DNA of 64,000 nucleotides from Bacillus sp. RO3 (GTDB lineage: Bacteria; Bacillota; Bacilli; Bacillales; Bacillaceae_B), in NCBI RefSeq assembly GCF_012911895.1, contig NZ_JAAXCV010000029.1, positions 1-64,000 on the forward strand, in the 5' to 3' direction. Both the position numbers and the translations under genes were made by a program. The notes under the pieces were generated by a model. The model saw only the letters and a program-made list of their open reading frames with translations, made no database searches and was not told the origin of the DNA. Shown piece after piece: positions 52,997 through 64,000 of this stretch. How positions within the stretch are numbered: the stretch's first letter is position 1; each line of letters starts with the position of its first letter.

Positions 52997-53500
52997 TTAT
53001 AAAAATAAGACCATTAAATCCTCATCGAAATATTCATTTTTATATTTCAATGCCCGTTTCTCAGTACCGTATGGTTTAAATCCGCAGGAGAGGTAAAGTC
53101 CTTTAGCTGTTTCATTGGTAGAGACAACGGTCAGCATGACTTGTTCGATTCCTTCCACCGCTTTAGCATGTGAAATGCAGGCTTCAATCAGCCTCCTGGC
53201 ATATCCGTTCCCTCTATAGACTGGGGAAACATACATGGCAAAAATGGACGCTTTATGTCTCATTTTCAGGGCACTTTCACGTACGAGGGTGGCTGTACCC
53301 ACCAGTTTCTCCCCAACAAAGCAGCCGAATGTGTGGCTGTCCTTCTGGATCAGTCTCCCTGCGGTCACTTCAATTGGATTCGGGCGCGCGAGAGCTTCTT
53401 CATAGCTGCTCCCGAAGCTTGAAGGACTTTGCTTCAGCATTTCCAGGCGAAGCTCCCAATACGCTTCGGCATGATTTTCATTAAGTAGTTGGATTTCCAT
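52997..53500 (-). CDS. GNAT family N-acetyltransferase
   Basis: 167 residues. Acetyl-CoA loop VSPVYRGNGYARRLIEA, motif B AKGLYLSCGFKPYG. Start ATG 53500, with AAGGTCAG upstream (frame open to 53527). Substrate unknown. Confidence 0.8.
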   Translation of the reverse strand: MEIQLLNENHAEAYWELRLEMLKQSPSSFGSSYEEALARPNPIEVTAGRLIQKDSHTFGCFVGEKLVGTATLVRESALKMRHKASIFAMYVSPVYRGNGYARRLIEACISHAKAVEGIEQVMLTVVSTNETAKGLYLSCGFKPYGTEKRALKYKNEYFDEDLMVLFL

Positions 53501-53612
53501 ATTTTTCTGACCTTCTTTCCTATACATGATATGATGAGAGGAGTCCTTATTTCAGCTACTCAAACCATTTTCGACATCAAGAGTCAAATCCCTTTAAATT
53601 GGAGGAATAGGA

Positions 53613-54050
53613 ATGGAAAATTGTCTCGGCTGCCGCCTGGCAAATAAACAAGAAAGAACATTTATGATATATGAAAATGATCACGTTGCCTGCTTTTTGG
53701 ATCATGTCCCCCATCATCCCGGTCATACCCTGATCCTGCCCAAGCAACATAAAATAGAACTGACAGAGTTAAATAAGGATGAGAGTCTCTTCATCATGGA
53801 GGCTTCAAAGCTAGTTGCAAGAACCATTCAGGCATTATATGGTCCAAACGGTATAACCATATGCCAAAATGGCGGCATCTATAACGAGCTGACTCATTAT
53901 CATATGCATGTGATCCCCCGTAATGAAGAACCGGATCGGTTCGGAGACTTATTCTATGGAAATGCGGAAATAGGAACCCACAACGAATCAATTGAAGAAA
54001 CCCATATCAAGATGAAGACAACTATCAATAGATTACTGGAAGAGGAGTAA
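53613..54050 (+). CDS. HIT family protein
   Basis: 145 residues. The histidine triad is THYHMHVIPRNEEP, preceded by PHHPGHTLILPKQH. HIT proteins hydrolyse nucleoside phosphoramidates or dinucleotides. Start ATG after GGAGGAA. Five bases before the aminopeptidase gene, so one unit. Confidence 0.85.
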   Translation: MENCLGCRLANKQERTFMIYENDHVACFLDHVPHHPGHTLILPKQHKIELTELNKDESLFIMEASKLVARTIQALYGPNGITICQNGGIYNELTHYHMHVIPRNEEPDRFGDLFYGNAEIGTHNESIEETHIKMKTTINRLLEEE

Positions 54051-54055
54051 CCAAA

Positions 54056-55297
54056 ATGACCATACATAGCAATCCTGAAGAAAGATTAAAGCGATACGCA
54101 GAACTCGCCATCAAGGTGGGGGTGAATGTTCAACCCGGACAGCCCCTTTGGATTTCAGCCCCATTGGGCACAGAAACATTTGTGCGTATCGTTGTGAAAG
54201 AAGCCTATCTTGCCGGAGCAAAAAATGTGCATGTACAGTGGTATGACGAGGAAATCCTCCGAACACATTATGAATTGGCACCGGAGGAAACCTTTTATGA
54301 ATACCCAAGCTGGCTCGCTGCCGCTCATGAATGGGTGGTTGACCATAAAGGAGCATTTCTGCAAATAGAAGCAAATGACCCGGACCTTTTGAAAGGCATC
54401 GATTCGGATCGAATTCTTAACTTTGAAAAAGCAAGTGGAGATGCACTGGATCGCTTCTATGAAGCAATCGAAAAGGATCAAATCAGCTGGTCGATCGTCG
54501 CCATCCCCTCCAAGAAATGGGCAGATAAGGTATTTCCCGAATTACCAGAGAAAGAAAGAATCCCGAGCCTATGGAACCGGATATTCACATCCGTCCGTCT
54601 CGACCAAGAGGATCCCGTCATGGCTTGGAAAACACATATCGAAACCTTAACCAACAAAGCATCCGAACTCAATAGCTTAAAACTCAAAAGTCTCCACTAT
54701 GAGTCAGAAGGGACGGACCTTACTGTAGAACTCCACGAAGATCACCTGTGGCTGACAGGGGCAAGCATCACCCCACAAGGGACGCACTTCATCGCCAATA
54801 TGCCTACAGAAGAGGTTTACACCGTACCAATCAAGTCTGGAGTGAATGGTACGGTCAAAAGCACCAAACCACTGGCCTACAACGGCAATGTAATCGACGA
54901 TTTCACCCTTACCTTCTTAGATGGGGAAATCATTAAGGTGACAGCAAGGGAAGGGGAAGAAATTCTGAAGAAACTAATATTGACTGATGAAGGTGCAGCG
55001 TACCTTGGCGAGGTGGCACTTGTTCCGCATCGATCACCAATCTCTGATTCAGGCGTATTATTCTTCAACACTCTATTTGATGAGAACGCATCGAATCATT
55101 TAGCAATCGGTTCCTCTTATCCAACTTGTATGAAAGACGGCAACATCCTGTCTGATGAAGAGCGGGAGGAAAGGGGACTGAATGAAAGTGTGGTTCATGA
55201 AGATTTCATGATAGGATCAGCTCAGATGAATATCGACGGTGTGTGCCGTGATGGCAAGAGAGTCGCCATCTTCCGAAATGGAAACTGGGCATTCTGA
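54056..55297 (+). CDS. ampS: M29 family aminopeptidase
   Basis: 413 residues, full length for the AmpS/PepS (thermophilic aminopeptidase) family. The metal-site region is visible in ANMPTEEVYTVP, HRSPISDSGVLFFNTLFDENASNHLAIG and VHEDFMIGSAQMNIDG. It removes N-terminal residues from peptides in the cytoplasm. Start ATG follows GAGGAGTAA. The sequence GAAGGGACGGACCTT (54707-54721) of the dispersed repeat occurs in its frame as EGTDL. Confidence 0.9.
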   Translation: MTIHSNPEERLKRYAELAIKVGVNVQPGQPLWISAPLGTETFVRIVVKEAYLAGAKNVHVQWYDEEILRTHYELAPEETFYEYPSWLAAAHEWVVDHKGAFLQIEANDPDLLKGIDSDRILNFEKASGDALDRFYEAIEKDQISWSIVAIPSKKWADKVFPELPEKERIPSLWNRIFTSVRLDQEDPVMAWKTHIETLTNKASELNSLKLKSLHYESEGTDLTVELHEDHLWLTGASITPQGTHFIANMPTEEVYTVPIKSGVNGTVKSTKPLAYNGNVIDDFTLTFLDGEIIKVTAREGEEILKKLILTDEGAAYLGEVALVPHRSPISDSGVLFFNTLFDENASNHLAIGSSYPTCMKDGNILSDEEREERGLNESVVHEDFMIGSAQMNIDGVCRDGKRVAIFRNGNWAF

Positions 55298-55376
55298 AGA
55301 TAGAATGGCTGCATCCAACTCATTCCACGAGTTCTCACCAATGTAACACTTCTTTAATAATGAAAGGAGACGACAG

Positions 55377-55769
55377 ATGATCTATGAAATGACTGTTCAG
55401 CTAAGGGTTCCTGACATAAAAAAGGGACAAGAATGGTATGAAACTCTTTTACATCGACCACCTGATTTTATCCCTCATGAAGGGTTTGCAGAATGGGAGC
55501 TTGTTCCCGGATGTTGGCTGCAGGTAGCAGAAGGCAGTCCTTCGGTCCATTCAGGTCCCATCCGTTTAGGGGTAGAAGATATCTGTAAAGAAAGAGAAAG
55601 GCTGACATCCCTATTAGGGACGGAACACTTTGAGATCCATGCAAGAGAAGAGGTCCCTGTGAAATGGGGAACTTTTCGGGATCCATGGGGAAATGGAATC
55701 GGCTTGTTTCAATATCATGATAAATCTGAAATGATGAGACGTATCGATATGCTTAGAAATGAGGTATGA
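55377..55769 (+). CDS. VOC family protein
   Basis: 130 residues. VPDIKKGQEWYETLLHRPPDFIPHEGFAEWELVPGCWLQVAEG and FRDPWGNGIGLFQYH show the glyoxalase/VOC fold; the last motif has GIGLF in place of the metal Glu. Start ATG after AAAGGAG. Overlaps the next gene. Confidence 0.75.
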   Translation: MIYEMTVQLRVPDIKKGQEWYETLLHRPPDFIPHEGFAEWELVPGCWLQVAEGSPSVHSGPIRLGVEDICKERERLTSLLGTEHFEIHAREEVPVKWGTFRDPWGNGIGLFQYHDKSEMMRRIDMLRNEV

Positions 55770-56241
55770 TCCAAGAAGGGAAGGTTCTTATGGAAAGCCC
55801 GCTGGCAAAAACGGAAGCGGAAGAAAATTTCTTGATTTCATTCCTATACATGAAGAGGAAATATGGGATCACAACCCGATTGCCGGCTCTTTTTCGGTTA
55901 TCATGGTAGGAGAAAAGGTACTTATGTGCTATAACGTTTTTCGTCAACAATGGGAACTTCCTGCCGGAAAAAGAGAAGGAAACGAAACTACCCGTGAATG
56001 TGCTCTAAGGGAGTTATATGAAGAAACGGGGCAGCATTTGCAATACCTTCATTTCAAGGGTTTAATGAAGGTCAAAAAAGCTTCTGTTGCTGTTCAATAT
56101 AACCCTGTCTATACAGCCTCCCTAAAAGAACTGCAGCCATTCATCCCTAATCCGGAGACCAATGAGATCATCTTATGGGATCAAAAAATGGATATTGGCA
56201 CGATGGATGCTGTGGATGTGAAATTATTACTGTACCTTTAG
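55759..56241 (+). CDS. NUDIX hydrolase
   Basis: 160 residues. FLDFIPIHEEEIWDHNPIAGSF and the Nudix box AGKREGNETTRECALRELYEETG match a Bacillus NUDIX group. ATG 55759 overlaps the VOC stop by 11 bases without a ribosome site. A better site, AAGAAGGGAAGG, precedes ATG 55791 in another frame that soon stops; a frame change near 55800 is therefore possible. Confidence 0.75.
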   Translation: MRYDPRREGSYGKPAGKNGSGRKFLDFIPIHEEEIWDHNPIAGSFSVIMVGEKVLMCYNVFRQQWELPAGKREGNETTRECALRELYEETGQHLQYLHFKGLMKVKKASVAVQYNPVYTASLKELQPFIPNPETNEIILWDQKMDIGTMDAVDVKLLLYL

Positions 56242-56270
56242 ATCCCTGGTTTTCTGAACAGTATGCGAAC

Positions 56271-56307
56271 AATAAGCCCCCCTTCCTTTTCTGGAAGGGG
56301 GGCTTAT
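56271..56307. terminator. Bidirectional terminator
   Basis: AATAAGCCCCCCTTCC / GGAAGGGGGGCTTAT; very strong, between the NUDIX gene and the convergent oxidoreductase. Confidence 0.9.
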
Positions 56308-56317
56308 AAGGGCATAT

Positions 56318-57433
56318 TTATTCCTCGATGTTCATCTGAAGCTCATATTCTTTTACGTACGCCTGCGGCAGTAAAATTTTCTCGAAATCAAACCCTTTTA
56401 AGTCGATTCCTTTATCAACCTTATTTGGAAGGTCGGGATTCGCTAGTGCACTGGTTCCCAGGCTGATGAATTCCGCATGTTGTTTTTGTAGGAGACCCTC
56501 CGCTTTGGAGGGGTCACCCAATTGCCCGTTGGCAATTACCGGAAGCCTGCTATAAAACGTCGCCGCTTCAGCAAGTGTCATTCCACCTTCACCAAATGAA
56601 GATACGGCACCATCGCCGTCGGTCGTATGGATATAATCAAGTTCTGTTTTCCCCAATGAAGTGAAGATCACCTCAGCCGCATTTTGCCCTTCCGGCCATT
56701 TGTAGCCTTGATCGGCGACTTTACCTTGGGAAACGCGTATTCCTATCACAAAGTCTTCTCCAACGGCACTCCGTACCTCGTGAATGACTTCGATCATAAG
56801 GCGCAGCCTATTGTCTAACGCCCCACCGTATTCATCATCGCGTTCATTTAAATAATCAGTCAGAAACTGATCAAGTAAATATCCGTTTGCTCCGTGTATT
56901 TCGACACCTTCAAAACCTGCTTCCTTGGCATTCACTGCACTTTCTACGAAGGATTTTTTAACCGCTTCTATTTCCTCACCTGTCATTGCTTCTGGAATAG
57001 GAAAGTCCCCAGACCCACCGTAAAACCCAAGTTGTTCCCCTCTAGGCGCAATAGCCGAAGGAGCCTTGGTGGTATCTTGATATGGATTTCCCTGGCTTTG
57101 CCCTCCTGCATGCATCAGTTGGGCAATCATCAAAGCACCGTGATTGTGAGCAGTCTGAACAATTTTCCTCCATGCGTCTGTTTGCTCCTGATCGACAATG
57201 CCGGGTTGGTTAAAGTATCCCTGGCTGTATCGTTTATCAGTATAGATACCTTCTGTGATGATGACGCCAAATCCGCCTTTTGCGAACCGTTCATAATAGT
57301 TTTCCATGATTTCATTGGGGATTCCGTTCTCTTCTGCACTCACACGGGTCATGGGTGCCACGATATACCGATTCTTTGTCAGGCCTGCACCCAGGTTTCC
57401 TTTGGAGAATAATTTCGTATATTGTGAACTCAT
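56318..57433 (-). CDS. NADH:flavin oxidoreductase (old yellow enzyme family)
   Basis: 371 residues. FMN/substrate signatures IVAPMTRVSAEENG, QLMHAGGQSQG, EIHGANGYLLDQFLTDYLNERDDEYGG and IGIRVSQG. Members reduce activated alkenes and nitro compounds; physiological substrate uncertain. Start ATG 57433, six bases after AAGGAGTG (57442 is open but unlikely). Confidence 0.85.
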   Translation of the reverse strand: MSSQYTKLFSKGNLGAGLTKNRYIVAPMTRVSAEENGIPNEIMENYYERFAKGGFGVIITEGIYTDKRYSQGYFNQPGIVDQEQTDAWRKIVQTAHNHGALMIAQLMHAGGQSQGNPYQDTTKAPSAIAPRGEQLGFYGGSGDFPIPEAMTGEEIEAVKKSFVESAVNAKEAGFEGVEIHGANGYLLDQFLTDYLNERDDEYGGALDNRLRLMIEVIHEVRSAVGEDFVIGIRVSQGKVADQGYKWPEGQNAAEVIFTSLGKTELDYIHTTDGDGAVSSFGEGGMTLAEAATFYSRLPVIANGQLGDPSKAEGLLQKQHAEFISLGTSALANPDLPNKVDKGIDLKGFDFEKILLPQAYVKEYELQMNIEE

Positions 57434-57643
57434 ATATAACACTCCTTTATAAAAACTTAATGATGATTATATCTTTCACCCAGGTGAAAATCGAATCTTA
57501 CGACTGTATAATGTGCTTACTCCCACTAGATGTAATAATGTGGTAAAATCATGAAGGACATATTTATAAAAAGTATATACGCTTCTATGGTATAATTCTT
57601 CCTCGTGAAAAATAATATACTAAAATTAAGAGGGGGTAACGAA

Positions 57644-58204
57644 ATGACATTTGCGGGTCAAAAGATTTTGCCTGCCATCCGCTCCATGAAGGACTTTGAT
57701 AAAATGCTTGAAACCTCTTTTGAGTACGGGGTTTTTCTCGATCTTCACGTGGGGATGCTGAAAAGTGTTTTCGAATATGCTAAGAAACAGAACCGGAAAA
57801 TGTTTTTACATCTAGATTTAATTCATGGATTATCCAGTGATGAATACGCCACTGAATATATCTGTCAGGAAATCAAGCCCTACGGGATCATATCAACAAA
57901 GGGAAATGTGATAAAAAAAGCCAGACAAAAAGGGGTATATGCCACACAAAGGATGTTTGTGATCGATTCCAGCGCAATGAAAAGAAGTATTGAACTTATA
58001 CATAAGACTGAACCCGACTTCATTGAAGTGCTGCCGGGAGTGGTTCCAAAAATCATTAAAGAAATAAGAGAAAAAACCGGTAAACCCATTTTTGCAGGTG
58101 GACTCATTGATACGGTGGAGGAAGTGGATGCTGCCCTGCAGGCAGGGGCAACGGCCATCACAACCTCAGATCGGGCATTATGGAAACACTTTGATAGTAA
58201 ATAA
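57644..58204 (+). CDS. glpP: Glycerol-3-phosphate responsive antiterminator
   Basis: 186 residues, normal for GlpP. Characteristic FLHLDLIHGLSSDEYATEYI, GIISTKGNVIKKARQKG and IFAGGLIDTVEEVDAALQAGATAITTSDRALW. GlpP binds glycerol-3-phosphate and the leader RNAs of glp operons, allowing readthrough. Start ATG 57644 after GAGGGGG; a TATAAT is at 57591-57596. Its targets follow directly. Confidence 0.95.
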   Translation: MTFAGQKILPAIRSMKDFDKMLETSFEYGVFLDLHVGMLKSVFEYAKKQNRKMFLHLDLIHGLSSDEYATEYICQEIKPYGIISTKGNVIKKARQKGVYATQRMFVIDSSAMKRSIELIHKTEPDFIEVLPGVVPKIIKEIREKTGKPIFAGGLIDTVEEVDAALQAGATAITTSDRALWKHFDSK

Positions 58205-58221
58205 TTTTTTATAGATAAATC

Positions 58222-58250
58222 TTGACAACGTTTTCATAACAAGCTAATCT
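58222..58250 (+). promoter_or_regulatory. glpF promoter with overlapping cre site
   Basis: TTGACA (58222-58227), 17-bp spacer, TAATCT (58245-58250). TGACAACGTTTTCA (58223-58236) matches the CcpA cre consensus TGWAANCGNTNWCA at 13 of 14 positions and covers the -35, so carbon catabolite repression by CcpA is expected. Confidence 0.85.
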
Positions 58251-58285
58251 TATAGACAAGTTAATACTTTGTGAAAGAGATTAAG

Positions 58286-58340
58286 AGACTCACGTGAAGT
58301 GCCCTTATTAATTGGGCATATTCCGTGAGTCTTTTTATTT
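58286..58340 (+). terminator. GlpP-controlled leader terminator of glpFK
   Basis: AGACTCACG (58286-58294) / CGTGAGTCT (58324-58332) with an inner GCCC / GGGC stem and a T-run, placed between the promoter and glpF. This is the expected target of GlpP antitermination. Confidence 0.85.
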
Positions 58341-58372
58341 TTTTCCATAACGAATGAAGAGAGGGAACAAAT

Positions 58373-60711
<2,339 letters not shown>

Positions 60712-60754
60712 AATGAATGTATGATATACTTTTTACAAGTTAATAAATTCGGTT

Positions 60755-60825
60755 AGAGACCACGAGAGACCAGACCTGCATTATGGAACCATTGACCATA
60801 ATGTTCGTTTCGGTCTCTTTTTTTA
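60755..60825 (+). terminator. GlpP-controlled leader terminator of glpD
   Basis: AGAGACC occurs at 60755-60761 and GAGACC at 60766-60771; either can pair with GGTCTC (60812-60817), followed by T7. CATTATGG / CCATAATG closes the inner part. The alternative 5' copy allows an antiterminator. A possible -10 TATACT is at 60725. Confidence 0.8.
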
Positions 60826-60885
60826 TGGTTAAACAAAAAACAGTGAGTGTAAAGACTACTTATCATGATTTAGGAGGATACAATT

Positions 60886-62550
60886 ATGCCATTTTCGAGT
60901 ACTTCAAGAACAGAAGTAAAACAAACATTAGCTTCTACTGACTTTGATCTAATTGTTATTGGAGGGGGAATTACAGGAGCAGGGATTGCCCTCGATGCCT
61001 CAAAACGGGGGATGAAAGTTGCATTGGTCGAAATGCAGGATTTCGCAGCTGGTACTTCGAGCCGATCTACGAAACTCGTTCATGGAGGTTTACGGTATTT
61101 AAAGCAATTTGAAGTGAAGATGGTCGCTGAAGTCGGAAAAGAACGTGAAATCGTTTATGAAAACGGACCTCATGTCACCACTCCGGAATGGATGCTGCTT
61201 CCTCTTCATAAAGGAGGTACATTCGGTAAATTCAGCACTTCCATCGGATTAAAGGTATACGACTACCTTGCCGGCGTAAAGAGAAGTGAAAGGAGATCCA
61301 TGCTTTCTGTTTCAGAAACACTAAACAAGGAACCTCTCATAAAAAAAGACGGTCTGAAAGGCGGAGGCTACTACGTTGAATACCGCACAGATGATGCCCG
61401 ATTAACGATCGAAGTCATGAAGGAAGCCGTTGCTCATGGCGCCACCATCATAAATTATATGAAATCCCAGAGATTTATCTATGAAAATAAGAAAGCTACA
61501 GGGATAGAAGCAGAAGACTTGATGACGGGGGAGACCATTGAAATCCGCGGATCTAAAATCGTCAACGCCGCTGGTCCATGGGTGGATGATGTCAGGGGGA
61601 AAGATTATAGTACAAATGACAAACAGCTTCGTTTAACGAAAGGAGCTCATATTGTCATTGATCAAAGCAAGTTCCCCCTTCAACAGGCGGTTTATTTCGA
61701 TACACCGGATGGACGAATGGTATTCGCAATCCCAAGGGATGGTAAAGCATACGTAGGCACAACAGATACCTTTTTCGACCAGGAAAAATCATCTCCCCAT
61801 ATGACTTCTGAAGACAGAGACTATATTTTGAACGCGATTCATTATATGTTCCCTGATGTATCTCTAAACAAAGAGGACGTGGAATCGAGCTGGGCAGGAG
61901 TCCGTCCATTGATTTTTGAAAAAGGCAAAGATCCTTCAGAAATTTCCCGGAAGGATGAAATCTGGGAAGGGGAAAGCGGCCTCATCACCATCGCCGGTGG
62001 TAAATTGACAGGTTACCGTAAAATGGCAGAGACCGTGGTCGACCTTGTATCAAAACGGTTAAAAGAAGAAAATAAAAAGAAGTTTCCCTCTTCTTCAACG
62101 AAACATATGCCGATCTCAGGAGGCCATGTCGGAGGCTCAAGAAAATTCCAATCGTATGTGGAGCAAAAGGTAGCAGAAGCGCTTCAATATGGGTTGTCAG
62201 AAGCAGAAGGAAGAAGGCTTGCCGGCATGTACGGTTCCAATGTGGATCAGATTTTCAAACTCGCTCATGCTTATAGCGGTACATCTGGTGAAAGGTCCGT
62301 CCCAGCCTATTTATATGCTCAACTCATATACTCGATTCAGGAGGAAATGGCCGCGACTCCCGTTGATTTCTTCATGAGACGTACAGGCGCATTATTCTTC
62401 GATCGTGAGTGGGTAGAGAAATGGAAGGAGCCAGTAATCATGATCATGTCAAAGCTTTTGAACTGGACTCAGGAGCAGGAACAACAGTATCGAGCTGATT
62501 TAAATCATGAGCTGGAGAGTGCTGTAGTGCCGGTAGATTTGCAGTCATAA
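60886..62550 (+). CDS. glpD: Aerobic glycerol-3-phosphate dehydrogenase
   Basis: 554 residues. FAD-binding [22 protein letters not shown] at about 24-45, [16 protein letters not shown], and [19 protein letters not shown]. It oxidises glycerol-3-phosphate to dihydroxyacetone phosphate at the membrane, feeding the respiratory chain. Start ATG after GGAGGAT. Separate leader from glpFK. Confidence 0.95.
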   Translation: MPFSSTSRTEVKQTLASTDFDLIVIGGGITGAGIALDASKRGMKVALVEMQDFAAGTSSRSTKLVHGGLRYLKQFEVKMVAEVGKEREIVYENGPHVTTPEWMLLPLHKGGTFGKFSTSIGLKVYDYLAGVKRSERRSMLSVSETLNKEPLIKKDGLKGGGYYVEYRTDDARLTIEVMKEAVAHGATIINYMKSQRFIYENKKATGIEAEDLMTGETIEIRGSKIVNAAGPWVDDVRGKDYSTNDKQLRLTKGAHIVIDQSKFPLQQAVYFDTPDGRMVFAIPRDGKAYVGTTDTFFDQEKSSPHMTSEDRDYILNAIHYMFPDVSLNKEDVESSWAGVRPLIFEKGKDPSEISRKDEIWEGESGLITIAGGKLTGYRKMAETVVDLVSKRLKEENKKKFPSSSTKHMPISGGHVGGSRKFQSYVEQKVAEALQYGLSEAEGRRLAGMYGSNVDQIFKLAHAYSGTSGERSVPAYLYAQLIYSIQEEMAATPVDFFMRRTGALFFDREWVEKWKEPVIMIMSKLLNWTQEQEQQYRADLNHELESAVVPVDLQS

Positions 62551-62555
62551 GGTAG

Positions 62556-62583
62556 AAACGGCAGGTGTTTCCTGCCGTTTTTC
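62556..62583 (+). terminator. Terminator of glpD
   Basis: AAACGGCAGG / CCTGCCGTTT, 5-base loop, TTTC. Confidence 0.9.
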
Positions 62584-62911
62584 ATTGGTTTTGGTATCAA
62601 AAAAGATATGAATGAACGATACCTGTTCAATGATAGACTATGCCTATAATTATAGAAATATATGAATTTACGCTGAAATCGACCATAGCTTACTCTTCAT
62701 TTCCGGAGAGACACTGTCACAACTTCCAAGAGAAGTTGATACCAAAAGTGAGATGCAGTAGATTTGACATAGAAATTGACTCGACTTCCTCGTTAAAAGG
62801 GTGGCTTCAATGGGATGAAACCACCTTTTTTTTGTTTAGTTTGATTTACGCTCTTTGGACAATACCCATTTTTGCTATAATAAGTGAGAGAAAAATACAG
62901 GGGGAGTTGGA
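62584..62911 (+). other. Leader region of the SDR gene
   Basis: About 330 bases without a credible gene. A terminator-like hairpin (AAAAGGGTGGCTT with AAACCACC and T8, 62797-62834) lies before the promoter of the next gene: TTTGGA (62854-62859), 16 bp, TATAAT (62876-62881). Confidence 0.5.
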
Positions 62912-63781
62912 ATGAATCACAAGATAGCCGTAGTGACAGGATCAAATAGCGGAATCGGTTTTCTCTCTACACTGGAACTTGCCCAATTAGGATATACAGT
63001 TATCGCCACCATGAGAGATCCTGATAAAGGAAATGCATTGATACAACAAGCTGAGAAAAGGAAGGTGAAGGATTTAGTTCAAATCCTCCCACTGGATGTA
63101 ACTTCTGAAGCATCCGTCAAAGCATTTGCGAATTACCTTAAACAAATCGGCAGAGTGGACCTGCTCCTTAACAATGCTGGATATGCTTCTGGTGGATTCT
63201 CAGAGGAAGTGACCATCAATGAGTACAGAAACCAATTTGAAACGAATGTATTTGGTGTAATGAGAATCACTCAATGTGCCCTCCCTTATATGAGAAAGCA
63301 AGGGAATGGCAAAATCATCAATATGAGCAGCATTAGCGGAAAATTCGGGTTTCCGGGTCTGAGCCCTTATGTCTCCTCTAAACATGCCCTTGAAGGATAC
63401 AGTGAAAGTCTGCGATTGGAACTTAAACCCTTTGGCATTACCGTTCATTTAATTGAACCGGGCTCTTATCGAACGAATATCTGGGATACTGGAAAGAGAA
63501 TCACCCCCCGTTCCCTGGAAAAAAACTCTCCCTATTATGCGTACATGAAGGCCATCAACAACGAAATCGAAGCTGGTGCGGAATCCCTTGGTGATCCCAT
63601 GGAGATCGCTGCAGTTGTCCGTGAAATAGCTCTTAATAGGAAGAATTCATTCAGAATACCTGTCGGAAAAGGAGTACGGCTTACCTTGCTGATGAAAGCC
63701 GTACTCCCATGGACGTTGATTGAAAAGCTCATACTTAAAAAGCTCGGGATTAACTTTGATCAAGGTGAGGGACGGACCTGA
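62912..63781 (+). CDS. SDR family oxidoreductase
   Basis: 289 residues. TGSNSGIG cofactor motif, NNAG at about 89, and Ser / YVSSK catalytic set (NMSSISG, then YVSSKHAL). Its C-terminal codons end DQGEGRT, made by the dispersed GAGGGACGGACCT motif at 63767-63779, so the element forms the stop region. Start ATG after GGGGGAG. Confidence 0.85.
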   Translation: MNHKIAVVTGSNSGIGFLSTLELAQLGYTVIATMRDPDKGNALIQQAEKRKVKDLVQILPLDVTSEASVKAFANYLKQIGRVDLLLNNAGYASGGFSEEVTINEYRNQFETNVFGVMRITQCALPYMRKQGNGKIINMSSISGKFGFPGLSPYVSSKHALEGYSESLRLELKPFGITVHLIEPGSYRTNIWDTGKRITPRSLEKNSPYYAYMKAINNEIEAGAESLGDPMEIAAVVREIALNRKNSFRIPVGKGVRLTLLMKAVLPWTLIEKLILKKLGINFDQGEGRT

Positions 63782-63886
63782 AAAAGCGATTATGAAAGTT
63801 AGAATTTTACGAATTCTTTTCTGTTGAAGGAGAATTTTGTCAAAAAAGCGAATATCCAAGAGAGGTTGCCATATAGGGGGGATGAC

Positions 63887-64000
63887 ATGTATAGTTGGAA
63901 GGGTGCTTCGGCCCTTTGTATGCATGAAGGGCGTTTATTAATGGTTTTACAAGGGAATGCACAAGAAGAGAAACGATGGTCTGTTCCTTCTGGAGGACTG
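63887..64000 (+). CDS. NUDIX hydrolase, 3' end missing
   Basis: ATG 63887 follows GGGGGGATGA. Only 38 codons lie in the window: WKGASALCMHEGRLLMVLQ and ending RWSVPSGGL, the start of a NUDIX domain up to the beginning of the Nudix box. Confidence 0.75.
   Translation, partial: MYSWKGASALCMHEGRLLMVLQGNAQEEKRWSVPSGGL

Noticed and set aside
62690-62835. T-box riboswitch before the SDR gene
   Set aside because: AAGGGTGG before a terminator resembles a T-box, but the ACCGCG part, the specifier-loop context and an aminoacyl-related gene are missing.
62640-62915. A 91-residue ORF upstream of the SDR gene
   Set aside because: It runs through a terminator-like hairpin and the promoter of the SDR gene, has no ribosome site and no recognisable domain.

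Overview
The window reads as chromosomal DNA from an aerobic, spore-forming Bacillaceae bacterium (Bacillus in the broad sense, Rossellomorea-like; the genus is inference). It is AT-rich, with strong AGGAGG-type ribosome binding sites, many TTG/GTG starts, U-tailed intrinsic terminators after most genes, and typical Bacillus families: a BclA-like collagen protein, Spo0M, FbpB, DacA, YrzF-like kinase, EcsC, GlpP/GlpF/GlpK/GlpD, and a yybP-ykoY manganese riboswitch. I saw no tRNA, rRNA, CRISPR array, intact insertion sequence or prophage.

Layout. 0-1 kb: 3' part of a collagen-like surface gene cut by the window edge. 1-6.6 kb: stress sensor (V4R-STAS), MerR/SDR divergent pair, MscS channel, GIY-YIG protein, cupin. 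6.8-17.8 kb: an accessory stretch of small enzymes (GNAT, NUDIX, VOC, HAD, APH-like kinase, XRE regulator) in which three genes are frameshifted. 18-27 kb: zinc-ribbon protein, TraB family protein, several small proteins, a 1026-residue GNAT fusion, GMP reductase and a 2H phosphoesterase. 27-30.5 kb: nucleoside hydrolase, then a MerR/AidB-like acyl-CoA dehydrogenase operon and a 27-residue protein with nine cysteines. 30.8-39.3 kb: lipoprotein, alpha/beta hydrolase, two GNATs, a manganese riboswitch driving FbpB-like and Spo0M-like genes, azoreductase, LysM-CAP protein, nucleotidyltransferase and a second Spo0M-like gene. 39.6-50.9 kb: cell-wall and envelope genes (class B PBP, MpfA-like transporter, EcsC, DacA, LD-carboxypeptidase) plus a SET-domain protein and a scrambled siderophore-type decarboxylase pseudogene beside a Fur box. 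51-57.4 kb: acetyltransferases, serine hydrolase, HIT, M29 aminopeptidase, VOC, NUDIX, old-yellow-enzyme. 57.6-62.6 kb: the complete glycerol regulon glpP-glpFK-glpD with a cre site and two terminator leaders. 62.9-64 kb: SDR and the start of a NUDIX gene.

Main points for a second look: (1) the manganese riboswitch sits in front of a small FbpB-like protein and a one-domain Spo0M-like protein, not an obvious Mn exporter, and its expression platform can be read as a metal-ON switch; (2) a dispersed inverted repeat built on GAGGGACGGACCT recurs from 25 kb onward, in intergenic pairs and inside or at the ends of genes; (3) a type III PLP decarboxylase remnant carries an internal inversion whose two edges rejoin in frame; (4) the GNAT fusion with a 21-residue upstream ORF; (5) the tiny cysteine-rich protein; (6) a possible structured RNA near 36.4 kb. 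Frameshifts and two non-canonical start codons (ATT, ATA) recur, so gene decay and assembly error both need checking.
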